DNA of 64,000 nucleotides, from positions 149,569 through 213,568 of the forward strand of contig JAMZAV010000974.1 of the NCBI GenBank assembly GCA_024449915.1. The letters run 5' to 3'. The notes beneath the pieces are model-generated. The model was not told the DNA's origin and made no database searches. It saw only the letters and a list, made by a program, of their open reading frames with translations. Source of the stretch: Sweltsa coloradensis (Eukaryota; Arthropoda; Insecta; Plecoptera; Chloroperlidae). The position numbers were made by a program, and so were the translations under genes. Positions 39,943 to 52,566 of this stretch are shown here, piece by piece (positions within the stretch are counted from its first letter, which is position 1; the number at the start of each line of letters is the position of its first letter).

Positions 39943-40025
39943 GTCGGAGTCCGCCCCCTTGTCCGCACCGGGACAGGTGAACGAGACGTACTCATGGCAC
40001 CGCTTGTGAACCACGAAACTGCACA
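39943..40025 (-). CDS. PKC exon: second half of C1A domain
   Basis: This 83-nt exon starts in phase 1 and ends in phase 0. Its acceptor reads TTTGTCTGTTTCAG and its donor is a perfect GTAAGT. The translation begins [17 protein letters not shown], which gives the C-x4-H-x2-C-x7-C spacing of the last four zinc ligands of a C1 domain. It is followed by the [10 protein letters not shown] linker found in conventional PKCs. The phase-1 start fits a preceding exon ending in the first base of a Val codon, as in the usual ...QCQV-C junction. The first half of C1A, with the other four zinc ligands, must be encoded by an upstream exon that I could not find in 40026-64000. The next exon in frame can be 4A or 4B, since both accept phase 0. 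Confidence 0.93.
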
Positions 40026-43000
40026 CTGAAACAGACAAATATACGTCAACCACACACCACACATTTCATAACAAACTACACACGAACACTAACCTGATCA
40101 TAAAAACGCTTACCAAAATGTGAGCTCTGCTCTCTTCCTCTGACGAACTGCCAGTTCTGGCCTGAGGATGAGAGCGGGGCTCTTGAAAATGGCATGTTTT
40201 CAAAATTACGCACTTTTTTTATTTTTTATTTTATGACCCTGAGTCTTGTGCTATAATGCACGTGCATACTCACAATATGCACCATCGTGCAAGCTAAAAA
40301 ATGTATGCGCAATGATCACAACCCTACACTGACCAATCTGCCCTGTCATAAGACCGTTAAAACTACATTAAACTAAATATATGGGCATCGATTAGAAATT
40401 CAATTATCAAAGACGCCAATTATCTAAATTATTTTGTGAAGTGTTCACAAACAATTTGAAATGTGTTTTTATTTTTTTAATTTAGAACTTTAAACCCGAG
40501 TCATGTGATAAATCATAATCATAATGCTAATCAGACCCCGTTTGCTGTAACCGAACTACCAATCGACGATAATGAATACAAATAGGCTCTTTTGCGACGG
40601 TAATACACAAACAATAGAGGTACGTGAAAATAGCGTTTTGTAAATAGATGCTATACAAAGCGCTATGTTTTCACTTAAAACATGGTTTTCCATTCCTATT
40701 TTTTTTTTCATAGTATCTGTTATTTGTTTATACACATTTTTCTTCAGTTTATATTAATTCAACCTTGATGACATAATTTCAAAATAAAAATATGAAAAAA
40801 CTTCATACACAAGTTTTTGAAAGTGGCGAAAAAACTAGATGCTACAAAACGTTATAAAATGACACTTGAAGATGATATACGTACTCTGACAATCAATAAT
40901 CTATAATTTTGACTTTACCCAGTGGCAAATTATTGGTAAATATACATGAAAGTGTTGTTATATTATCAAATTAGCAAGAGGATGACATCAAGAATAAATG
41001 AATATTATTTAGTCTGTTTTCAACGGTTGTAACATATATTTATTGTAGTGATAGGGTAGTACCGTAGAGGTACCATGGGTAGTACAATTAATATAAGGAT
41101 AAAAAATAACGCCAAGTCGAACCAATGACCAAATAGGAATTAGAAATTTCAACGCACCAACTGTGGTTTACTGTTTGTTTATACCCAGACCACAACCTGG
41201 TCGAAGACGGAGTGAGGTACACACAATAATATTGTATCGTAATCCTGTTTCCTATGCTAAAGATAGAAAGGTGCAGGTTACAGATAACAAGATTCAAGAT
41301 AGTTCGCAAGGAAGACTGCAAAAAATGTACCCACACTTTCGTCGACACACTTTCAAGCACCCACAATATATCATTAAAATTAAACTTTGCATATGGATCA
41401 GGAATATTATGATAAGTAGGTATTCGAAGTTGTATTTGAAAAAATTATTATTATTTATGTTTAAAAAATTATATAGTTCGTACTTTTTTTTTTTTACATT
41501 CATCCGCAATAACTTTGGTTATATAACATCATCCATAAAAGAGTTTATACATAATTAAGCATGTCTTGAAAATCCTGCAAAGTTTCATTTCAATGAGAAA
41601 TGCTTCGAAAAGAGTGCCACAGGTCGAGGTATCGTTCACCCCTAAAGCATTATTAACGCTTGTCGACGATGTGGAAAGCAATGAACGCACCCACATTGGG
41701 ATCGCACGTTCTTAGGCGCAATGACCGGCCATCACGCATGAGAAGAGCGGGCGCTGAGTGATAAGGGCTGGTTTTATATACGCTCTAAGACCGTAAGCAT
41801 GATGCGGGCATATGGGGCGCTAACTTTTAGGGGCCCTTAAATATCTAGCGAAACTCGTTGTAATAACAACGCCAGTAATGGCTAATTTTGCACCGATGTA
41901 GTTTATGAATTTGGAAGCTATAATATCAGGGTTCAAGATACGTAGACACACGTGAAATGAAATATACGTATATAACACAGCTGCGACACTTCACAACATT
42001 ATAACATAGTTAGACCACGTGCGTGTAAGAAATTTGTTGCTAAGTTACAGCGTTAATAGAATTAAGCTACTTATCTCGCTAGCGATATCTTGACATCCGC
42101 AAAAACTTGTTATAGACGGTTTAAAAATCGCGTTACTTATCCTAGACTAGATCCTAAAATATCGTTGAGGTTTTAGTTCATTCTTATAAATCCACTTTAA
42201 CTTGAGAAACTAGTGGTGGGCGTGCCGAACATGTAAGTTCGCATTATATCGAGTCAACATTTCATCCCTAAGAATTAAAAGCCGTTTTCAATGCTTGTGA
42301 AATAGAAAGCCATGCCTCGTGCTTTGGACTAACTATGTTCCTTTGAATGAATTATAACTTGGATTTTGGATTATTGTTTGGACAATTTTAGTTATGTTTT
42401 ACACAGTTAGACGTACACATCTACTGTTATCAAAGCGTGTCTATCATGGTATTTGAGATGTCAAGCCTATAAATCTCCTATATTATGTATGTATGTATGA
42501 GTTTGTGTTTTCAGGGCGCGACATGCTGCCCTTATAAGTGAGTTTATACTGCAATGTGGGACTATTGGTTTGAAATTTGTTTTAGTTAGTTTAAGATTTA
42601 GTTTATAAGACCAAAAGTTTTATATTCTTCTTAATTTTATTTTCATGTGTCTTTCCATAAACCCTTCTAAAACAGGCATACAACGACTGTGTGCCATAGA
42701 GTCAGTAAAAACAATAATATAAAATTGTGCGTACATGACGTATTATATGTACAATTGTTTTGGAAAATAAATAGTCTTGAATAATGCAATGCCATGTGTG
42801 CCATGCCAAATAATGTCAGGAAATCAATGTGCCGGTATTGTGGTTGACACTAAGGTGTGCCTTGTGGGTACAGAAATTCGTCATCCTGTTGTCGTGTGTG
42901 TTATATGTAAACATAACACCCTGGCAATTCTGTAATTACTGAATGCTGTAATCAATCCATGAAACATATACATCGACTCATGTGAATTCAAAGTAGGCCA

Positions 43001-44429
43001 CTAATAATATGTTACCTGCACGTAATAATATGTTATTTCACGAATCTTATTTTTTAGCCCACATTATCTATTCCTTTAATTTAAGATGCGAAATAATTGT
43101 GATTAAATTCATATAGAACATTCCTATAGCCAAAGCCACATCTACCATAAATTACTTATATTTACGATACAAGTTATTTAACCACGTTCCAGTGAATAAT
43201 GACATCGTTAATTAACTTTAGGTTATTGGGAGTGACTCACAAGCCGTGCATGCTAGGCCATCATATATCAATAGGTTGACAACTCAGTCACTGCGCCTCC
43301 GACACCTGTAAGACTTGTACTCGCTAGACGACATTTCAATCTAACTGTGCTGTGGAGGTTGTGATTAATGAAGGGGACAGTAATGGTAATTTTCCTCCAA
43401 GGACACTATAAATAATTATGTCGACTGAACTAAACGAGTGACAGGGATATTAAAATCTTAGACGTATAAGTAAAAAACCCAATATAAATAATAATATAGA
43501 AGAGACCATGGAGAGTGGTTTAACTGCGTGCTCACTTTTAAATTTGTTAGCATATTACTACTGATGGAAATTAGACAATTATTTATATTTGTTAAACATA
43601 GAAATATAGATAAACGTAGCAGTAAAATAGAACGTGGCACCTGACTATAAATAATATAATGATAATAATATAAAATTTAAAACGAAACATGTGTGTTTTA
43701 ATATGTATACGATTCAGAAATTTAAAAATCCAGCCCGAACTGGATTTTAATTTTTTTCTACATTGTCTTAAATTTTTATCTATTCCTCCTACGACGCGAG
43801 TATTTCCCTACTAACCAAATCGATAAATAGGAGTATGTTAGTGGTTTTTACACAGACCAAAGAGCGAATGCTGCGAGAAATCGTCAAACCGTACGTGACG
43901 GGAAACACAACAAAATATAAGATTACACTAAAAAAAAAAGATTAAAACTGAATGTACTATTATATTCTGCCGAACAATTGTTATTGAACAAGGTTCACAA
44001 GGTGCACTATGGTTTAAATACAAACTTAAACCAATATATCATACTAACAAAAGTTTAATAATAAGGAACGGAGACAAATTAATGTTAAATAAATAAATTC
44101 GTATATAAAGAGTCGACTCACTCAGTCACATAAGTGATTTTTATTAGGGTACATAAATTTAAAGCCTACCAATCTAACCTTGTAGGTGCCGATACCATCG
44201 ACGAGCAAACAATTAACCAACTAGAGACCGGCATATTTAAAAGTAGGAAACACCGATCAATCAAGCTGGACATGATTCCACCCGCGGACAGCACCAGAAT
44301 CAACAACGCTATTTCGGAACAACCTTAGAAAGTATTATTGGCCTTGTTGCAATGACGGCTCCAAAGTCACCGTTTACATATTCCTAAGTCAAGAACTGGT
44401 GGATTTATTTTACATTATTAGTTTTTAAA

Positions 44430-44510
44430 AAATTCTGCCCAAAGCGGGAATCGAACCCTGGAGCATCTGCATTGGAAACAGAGCCTCAAACCACAAGACC
44501 AACGAGTGAG
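44430..44510 (-). mobile_element. tRNA-like SINE head
   Basis: On the minus strand TGGTCTTGTGGTTTGAGGC resembles an A box and CAGGGTTCGATTCCCGC is a near-perfect B box, followed by GGGCAGAATTTTTT. The mature-tRNA length is roughly right, but the acceptor stem does not close convincingly, so a SINE head is preferred over a tRNA gene. The flanking block CTCCAAAGTCACCG (about 44358) recurs near 9995. Confidence 0.5.
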
Positions 44511-45060
44511 AGAATACAAATCTTAGTATTGCAATGTAAACAATCTAATCCCGATCGATTTTCAGAGAGAACGACACGACATATTATTCAGTGTTAACTT
44601 GGTGTTTGCAGCATTTTACTGGGAAGCGTTTTTGCGCGTGTTTGTACATAGGGAAACTAAAGAGCTTCTGTGTGAAAACAATTACACCTAATAGCTTGTA
44701 TTAACTACATCTGTGGCCCTAGAGACCACACGCATTAGACGAAAATGTGCCTGCCACTGCCACACTCTCGCGCATCGTAATGACTGGCTGGGTTATTTTC
44801 TAATTTAGACAATTGATGTTAACTAAAAATAATATATTTGTCGCTCGTTGTTTTACCAATATTAAACTACAACGACGACGACAACAACAACACAATAGAG
44901 ATCTGTACCTTTAGGTGTTTGTGTATTTTGTTTATTGGTGAGTTGTGTGGATTGTTTTAATATTATCTATACAAAGGTTAAAACGCTACATCCTGCCTGC
45001 AGCTAGGTTTTAAAGCAGCACAATAACACTAGCTATTATTATTACTCCATTGTTTGATGA

Positions 45061-45084
45061 ACATACATACATACATACATACAT
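45061..45084 (+). repeat. (ACAT)n microsatellite
   Basis: Six tandem ACAT units. Confidence 0.9.
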
Positions 45085-45507
45085 GGAATAATAAAAGCGT
45101 CATATTTGTTTTATTTGCGTTAACGATCCATACAACATCCATGGCATTATCACATACTGCGTCAATAAGAAAGATCATAAAGTAAATCTATTCTAGGTAT
45201 CTCTCTCATTGGCAACAATATATTTGAATATGCTTAAAACGTGCTGGAAATGTTGATAGAAAGTGGGTACAATACTAAGGGTTTATATTATCTGTCGACC
45301 AATATAATCAGCCCGCACGGTGAAGCTCACGGAACGAGGTTTCTCTGCAAACACGGGGTACGGGAGGGAGTGAAGCTAGTTAATCAACATATCGTAGAAG
45401 AAGAGTAGAGAAATTGAATAATTAGTCGTGCGTTTATCTTTTTGGGGGCTGTGTCGGGTTAGTTCAGTAATAAATGTGTGTTGCTCGTTTGCGCATTCTA
45501 TTCAAAA

Positions 45508-45675
45508 TGGTGGAGGTGCCGGGTCATGAATTTTGTAATTTTCTAGGGGATAAGCCATTCCCCCTTACCCCTATAGGGTCACCAAAACATTATGTATCAT
45601 TCTTGTTGAAGAACGAGTGAGGGACATCTAATCAAAAGCAAGTTCCGTCTTAACCCGGCGCCGCCACCAGAAAGA
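45508..45675. repeat. Inverted pair of TGGTGGAGGTGCCGGGT motifs
   Basis: TGGTGGAGGTGCCGGGT near 45509 and its inverse ACCCGGCGCCGCCACCA near 45655 flank about 130 bp with no gene. The same motif occurs in inverse form near 2180 and 12925. Confidence 0.5.
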
Positions 45676-46746
45676 TCAACGAACGGAGAATTATTAAATG
45701 CTTGTATTCTCGTTCTTTTGGTTATCCTCGTACTCATTATTATTATTAAAACGTTAAATATAGCGTATACCTATTAGATTTTAGGATTTTTTTTTCAGAA
45801 TTGGTAATTTTTGCCATTTCTTTGATATTCAATAAATAGACTTCTTGTAGTATTATTGGCTGTTCAACTGCCATACTTTTTAACCACTGATCACACAAAT
45901 CATCGGAACACATTTGTAGGATTCGAAGATACGTCCACCGGTAGAGTACAAATTAGAATTCATCGACAGCTGAAATAAAACTTATTTGAACAAGTTCTGA
46001 ATCATCGCTTCGTCGCGTGTAAACCAGACACGGCTTTGTAAGATAATTATTTTGTGGTTAAACTATCAGTGATCAAGGTCATCACTCATCACGGACACTA
46101 ATGCCGGTGATTATCTAACAAAACCGAGAAACACACATCGTTTAAACATTTGCAAAACAAATAACTTATATTATCTCTCATACATCTAATGTACCGTGGT
46201 AGAAAGGCAGGCAACGAGTGAGAATTGTTTAAATAAACATACGCTCAACTAGTATTTGTCAAACTCTATAGGTTTAGTCACATAATAATTATCTAAAATG
46301 CGTGGCGAATGGTATTAACTATTTATATTTGAAATGTGACCACACACAGATACCACAGAATGAATGTGAACAGGTAGATGTATACACAACGATATAAAAT
46401 AAACTCGCTATACAAACAGTCGTTGTAATAAGCATTTTAACCTCGGGCTCATTTTCGTTGGTTAACACTTTTTCACAGGTACGTTATTTTTTCGGTCTAT
46501 CATAATAACGTTATATGCAGAGTAAAAAGCTAATTAGTATATCATTAATCTAGATCAAAAAAATTATTTCTATATTTTGAAGCCGAACGGATAACCATAT
46601 AAAGCATTTTTGTATGTGCTAAAATAATAAATAAAATAAAATAAATAGCTATCACGGCAATTGCAATGAACGATTATCATTAGGTTACCCTCGTATTGTG
46701 AAAGTTTCCATTTATTGAGGTTCCAATGTTAATTAAATCTCGAATT

Positions 46747-46926
46747 CGTCAAGCCCACGAACCCGGTTTTACTGCTTGCCGGGCGTCGTCAAGCCAACGA
46801 CACCCGGTTTACTGCTTGCCGAGCGTCGTCAAGCCCACGAGACCCGGTTTTACTGCTTGCCGGGCGTCGTCAAGCCCACGAGACCCGGTTTTACTGCTTG
46901 CCGAGCGTCGTCAAGCCCACGACACC
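46747..46926 (+). repeat. 41-bp minisatellite, about 4.4 units
   Basis: The unit begins CGTCGTCAAGCCCACGA and continues through CCCGGTTTTACTGCTTGCCG. Units differ by single substitutions or a one-base deletion, so the frame shifts between units and the array is not coding. It ends right at a HINE-like element. Confidence 0.9.
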
Positions 46927-46938
46927 ACCGAGCAGGTA

Positions 46939-47686
46939 ATTGGATGAGCGTAGCGAGCGAAGCGAAGATTCCATTTCACTACACTGGGGAAACAAATCAG
47001 GAATGTTTTTTTTTGTATTTTTGTCTGTTTGTTAACACGATTCCGGCTAAACCGACACTCCAATTGCGATGAATTTCATGGAGGCCTTCGAAATCTCTGA
47101 ACTTAGAACTGCCACGTTTTTGAGCGCAATCGGGAAATTTTTTCTCATAAAAAACGCAATTTTACGATTTTTTTCGATTTTTAAAAACTTTCTTCGACTC
47201 ATAACACCTACATGCTTTAACGATTGTAATGATTTTTTCACAGAACCTTAATTTCATGAATTAAGATATTCGTGCGAAATTTGAGCGTAATCGAAAAATT
47301 ATTTCTCATGAAAATCGAAATTTTACGGGTTTTTTCTTTTTTAAAACAATTCTTTGACTTATTACACCTACATGCTTTATCCTATTGTAATTATTTTTTC
47401 ACAGAACCTTAATTTCCTGAATTAATATATTCGTGTTAAATTTGAGCGCAATCGAATATTTATTTCTTATGAAAATTGCAATTTTACGATTTTTTTCTTT
47501 TTTAAAAATTACGATTAATTAAAAAAATTAAGTTATTTTTTTATTTAATTTAATTTAATTAAAAAACAATCTTCGACTAAGTAATGATTTTTTCACAGAA
47601 CAACAGAAAATCCGCGTAACACATGGCAGCTCAATGCACCAATTACGCTCATCCAACAACGCGGTGGGACTTAAGCGTTTTCCTAG
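46939..47686 (+). mobile_element. HINE-like non-autonomous transposon, copy 2
   Basis: It has the same start (ATTGGATGAGCG plus a short TAGCGAGCGAAGCG run) and the same end (CGCTCATCCAA, GC-rich stem, TTCCTAG then T) as the copy at 51.8 kb. The internal sequence (ACACTGG.GAAA, T tract, CGGCTAAACCGA, repeated TTATTTCTCATGAAAAT...ACGATTTTTT modules) matches closely. It sits directly against a 41-bp minisatellite on its left. It contains about three internal direct repeats of a module with CCTACATGCTTTA. Confidence 0.75.
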
Positions 47687-48027
47687 TTAATAAATAACCT
47701 TCTAAACTGTTGGTACATCGTCTATCTGATTGGTCGAGTTGAATTTTTTATTGATTACAAATGTATTTTATGTTCAGTGGTTCCCCAACACAATGCGTGT
47801 TTTACTATTACCGTTATAAGCAAATAATTATTGTGGAAACATATTTTATGTTTAAAGCAGATTCCAACCCACAATAAAAAGAACTAAGGTTTACCGAGAT
47901 GCGTTCGCTGCTCGAGGTTTTTATTGTCACTGGTTTGTCATTTATAATTTCGATTTTTTTTTTAATTTTTGTACTTATTATTTGTCGCATTCTTATTTTG
48001 TATAACTTACTATGTAAAAGCGCAAGA

Positions 48028-48473
48028 AAGGCTATTCGACCGCGTTTTTCTATTTTCCAAAATATGCTACTAAGTGAAAATATAGCGAATGGCTTTGAAA
48101 CCTGGCTCTTTTAGAAAATCAAAACTATTTTTTTCAGATTTTTCCGATCTGGTACACGGCCAATATCGCCACCTCGAAATAATTTCAAACTTCAATTCGT
48201 TTAGGCACACCGTTCAACGTAGGGTGTTGTGTTTTTGTGACATTAATTTTCAACTGGTTTTCTATAGGCTGACTGAGAGATTTTTTTTACAATTGTCTTT
48301 CCTGCGAATTTTTTCGTTTGGTGGTATTTTGTAAAGATTTGAAAAAATTTGAAGATTTGAAAGATTTGAAAAAAATAGTTTTGATTTTCTAAAAGACGTG
48401 TTTTAAAGCCATTCACTATATTTTGACTTGGTGGCATATTTTAGAAAATAGAAAAACGCGGTCGAATAGCCTT
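48028..48473. mobile_element. Foldback element with about 110-bp inverted arms
   Basis: The left arm (48028-48138) and right arm (48361-48473) are inverted copies. Each begins AAGGCTATTCGACCGCG and runs through ATGGCTTT.AAAC to AGAAAATCAAAACTATTTT. Mismatches are few and scattered, so it could form a very long hairpin. The loop of about 220 bp holds no recognisable gene. This could be a MITE or foldback transposon. Confidence 0.75.
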
Positions 48474-48914
48474 GACCATTTCTTGTACACCCGAAAAGGT
48501 ATTATCATTATTAACATTGTAACAAATAATATGTCTATGGAAATATAAAAAATTTAACTGAACCTTCTCTCGCTTGTCGTGTTTACCAACTTAATAAGCC
48601 AACAACTCTGCTACTAACTGAATGATGTCCAGTGTCGTGTTACTTTTTAAGGTATGTCGGGGCAACAGGTGAAACCAGCTCGGGAAGTAATATTTCTGGA
48701 CGCTCCTCAACCCGTTTAAACAATATAAATTTGTCATAGAAACAATACGTTGTTTATATCTAGCACTTGTCATTTATTATGATGTACAATGCAGGGTATA
48801 GACGCCTAAAGGTAAGAAATTTTGGGATTCGATTTAGCAAATAAGCTCGAAAGTTTAAAACAATTTATTTATTTATTAGTCTCCGGCACTACAGTCCGAC
48901 CACACAATATAATT

Positions 48915-48915
<1 letters not shown>

Positions 48916-48951
<36 letters not shown>
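48916..48951 (+). repeat. (TTTA)n microsatellite
   Basis: About nine tetranucleotide units after AATTATTATT. Confidence 0.93.
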
Positions 48952-50131
48952 TAATAAGCCGGGTCGGATGCGAATACGCTTTTTAATCATCGGTAGCAAG
49001 GTAAACACGCTTTATCGGCTTTAGAAAGATTAAACTTAGCAAATATATAACACATGGCGATAACATCTCGGCAAATAAGTAAGGCACCATCAATCAACAT
49101 TGACAATATCAAATTATTGCTCTCTGTGATAAATGAGTCGTTTCTAAATAATTGTTTCTCTTTCTTTCCTTGGGATCTCCTCCTGTAGTAATAATTTGAT
49201 AGTGTGTCATTAATCACATTCTCAATTCAATTAGTTTCGTACATGGGTATTATTATCCTCGGATATGTGTATAGGATTATGCGTATTATACACCTGGGGC
49301 CAGGCGTAATAGATAGTATCCACACGAACACGAGATGCTCGCTATTAATCTAGTTTTAACTAAATCAATTACAAAACAAATGTTACTTTTAGGGTATGTG
49401 TAAAAAACGTCTTACTTGCCACGGGGCATGAAATCCGTCCGTTTATGTCTGTGGCAGTATAACGTAGTCTAGTTTAACTTACATAGCATTGTATGGTAAT
49501 GTTTCTGCACAATTGACCTTCACAATCCATCAGTGTAGCTTGTGTAGCTGTGCATGACCACTGATCGGTGTATTTGCAACCAGCTCCAGCTGCATTACGT
49601 CACTACACCAGTGTTTTGAGTGCACGGAATTATCTACGAGCAACGCGCCGGTTTTAGTTCAAGAAATAACGTGTGATGTCACCAAGATCAGATATTCAAT
49701 TTAGGTTAATCGTTAATTGATGATATTGACAAGGCACATACCTTATCTTGTAGATCCAAGAAAATGTTGTAAATAGTTTAAACGAACGAGGTCTTGTGGT
49801 AGCTAGCTACTGTACGGACGATAATAAATAAGTACAGAATGCAATTATAAGAATTGTTCATAATTCTAACTATTATCTTAGCTCGGCATTTATTTTTTTA
49901 AATTTTTTTTTCTACACCTTTTTTATATTTGATTCATTAATTAATTGCATTTAATATCCTTTTTATTTGTCATCAAAATTGTTGTATTTTAATGCATTTT
50001 TGTTGTAATGTTACTATTTCACATATTTTCTAAACTGTAGTTCATTGTTGTGTCTGCATCTATGTAATTAGATTTATTAAGTTGTCCTTCTTTGTAAATC
50101 AGTTTTATAACTGAATAGGATAGACGTTAAT

Positions 50132-50166
50132 TAAATAAATAAATAAATAATAAATAAATAAAAATA
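50132..50166 (+). repeat. (AAAT)n tract, possible non-LTR retrotransposon tail
   Basis: AAAT units follow an AT-rich stretch (49880-50130) that ends CTGAATAGGATAGACG. Non-LTR elements often end in such tails. No coding part is seen upstream. Confidence 0.5.
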
Positions 50167-51778
50167 ATCTAAGAACAGTGTATGTCCAAATAATTACCAT
50201 TTAATAAAAGTGTGGCTGATCACGAGTTGAGTCCAGTTCCTTCGGTCAGCCTGTCCTAGTAATGTTGTTGATTGATTCGGTGGTTTTTGATTTTCGATAC
50301 GGACCTTATTCATACTTTTAGAGCGGAGCTTACAGGTAAAATGGTAAAATCGAGACAAACGACAAAAAAGCAATAAAATGTCAGTGCACAGTGAAACTAA
50401 AATTTAATTCTTGTTGGAAGCAATTATGTGATAAATTGCATGTTAAGAATTTCACCAATTTTTACAGGTCGTGGAATTGATTGATTTTTTAATGTAACGT
50501 TTTTACAGACGTGATTGTATTTTTGGCTCACTCTTTGAAAGTCGATTAAAGCAACAAAAATTGATTGCGAAAACAACTAACGTATTTTCAACTAAATGCA
50601 ACATCCACTTAGAGTATAGACAACGCCAATTGAACCTGGACGCAACAAGTAAGTAAACATGTAAGATCTCTGATTTGTGTTGTTCAAGACATGTTGATTC
50701 AACCTGCAGCCACTTCTGAGGCTCAATTAACCCAGCCAGTTGACTCAATCTAGCAAACTCGTATGCATTGAGATCAAGTGCACTTTTCAGCATGTATTGG
50801 CATCAATGCAAGAACAATTTTATGTTACATATTGTCAACTTAATTTAAATGCAGATTGTCCATATTCACACATGCAAATTGTAATGTAAACATTTGTTAT
50901 TTGCCAGCTATTTTCATGGCTCCTAAGCTATAGCTTTCAATTCGTGGAATATTTATTTATCCTAAACTTTTATTTTAATTCTGATTCGACAATGAATTGC
51001 AGGTAATTCAAATAGTTTGAAGATAATTTTTTTCCGGTACCAATTTTTTGTAATTGTTAATTAAACCTTATGTTGTCCCCATAGATTTAAAATGTAATTT
51101 GCAATTATCAATCAATTAAACGTGTTCAACAAGGCAATCAAAAAAAGTTCAAGCAAGGCAGAGGTTTGCAGAATCGTAGTAATTTTTATGGTAAACCATA
51201 ACTTTGAAATGTTATGTCAATGTGACGATCGTCGTCTGCATCCGACATGCTTGCAACCTATTTCGCTATCATTAAATATAGATCCATACTAAAGCATCGA
51301 CACTTTTATAGTGTCCGCCGAACACAAATAAAAATAAATGAAATTCATCGCAAATTAAGCAGATATTCTCATGTTTAATCCCATCCTAAAAATGTATCCC
51401 AGATAAACAGACTTGTAAAAAGGATGTCTGAAGAAAGACTCAGTCAGTAGTGAAGTATTCCAAACGAAATGTGCCCCGATTCGTCCTCACCCTGCACGCG
51501 GCACGTACAAGTTTTGATTGGTTTGAATATCGGCAATCTGTAAGAAAATGACAATCGGAAATTGTGAGTTTCTATGGATTTTGCCCTGAATACTGATTGC
51601 CCAATGGGATTCAAGCTTATTATTGCATTGACTGTGCATTAATGAGCCAGAACTCGGCGCGGCTGTTTCGCTTGGGAGTTCGGAATACTTGCACAAATAC
51701 ACGGGAGTCATGAGAATCGATTTCGAATTCAGTGTCATGTTAATCGGAGATGTCGAGACTATGTGCTGGGGAAACGTA

Positions 51779-52566
51779 ATTGGATGAGCGTAGCGAGCGT
51801 AGCGAGCGAAGCGAGCGAAGCGAAGATTCCATTCTACTACACTGGAGAAAAAAATCCGGAATGTTTTTTTTTTTCTTTTTTTTTCTTTTTGTATTTTTGT
51901 CTGTTTGTCCGCACGATTCCGGCTAAACCGATACTCCGATTGAGATGAAATTTTATGGAGGCCTTCGAAATCTCTGAACTTAGAACTGCCACGTTTTTGA
52001 GCGCAATCGGAAAATTATTTCTCATGAAAATCGCAATTTTACGATTTTTTTTTTCGATTTTTTTCTTTGACTTATAACACCTACATGCTTTATCCGATTT
52101 TAATGATTTTTGCACAGAACCTTTATTTTATGAATTTAGATATTCTTGTGAAATTTGAGCGCAATTGAAAAAATATTTATCATAAAAATCGAAATTTTAC
52201 GTTTTTTTTTCTTTTTTTAAACAATTCTTTGACTTATAACACCTACATGCTTTATCCGATTGTAATGATTTTTTCGCAGAACCTTAATTTATGAATTAAT
52301 ATATTAAGTGTTAAATTTGAGCGCAATCGAGAAATTATTTCTTATAAAAAATCGCAATTTTACGTTTTTTTTAACAATTACGATTAATAAATTAAAAAAT
52401 TTAAGTTAATTTTTAATTTATTTAATTTAATTTAATTTAATTTAAAAAGAATTCAACTTAGTAATGATTTTTCCACAGAACAACAGAAAATTCGCATAAC
52501 ACATGGCAGCTTAATGCACCAATTACGCTCATCCAACAACGCGGCGGGACTTAAGCGTTTTCCTAG
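51779..52566 (+). mobile_element. HINE-like non-autonomous transposon, copy 1
   Basis: The element starts ATTGGATGAGCG, followed at once by a GC-rich microsatellite-like run of TAGCGAGCG and AAGCGAGCG units. It has a long T tract and AT-rich body, then an inverted copy CGCTCATCCAA just inside the 3' end. It finishes with a short stem (AACGC...GCGTT) and TTCCTAG followed by T. An inverted repeat that is terminal on one side and subterminal on the other, a 3' hairpin and a CTAG|T end fit the Helentron/HINE branch of Helitrons. It has no coding capacity. The 46.9 kb copy is nearly the same along its length. Family assignment is inference; a true repeated mobile element is near certain. Confidence 0.75.

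Noticed and set aside
46726..47072. Arg/Pro/Ser-rich repeat protein
   Set aside because: The 41-bp unit is not a multiple of three and has indels; frames shift between units and run into a transposon.
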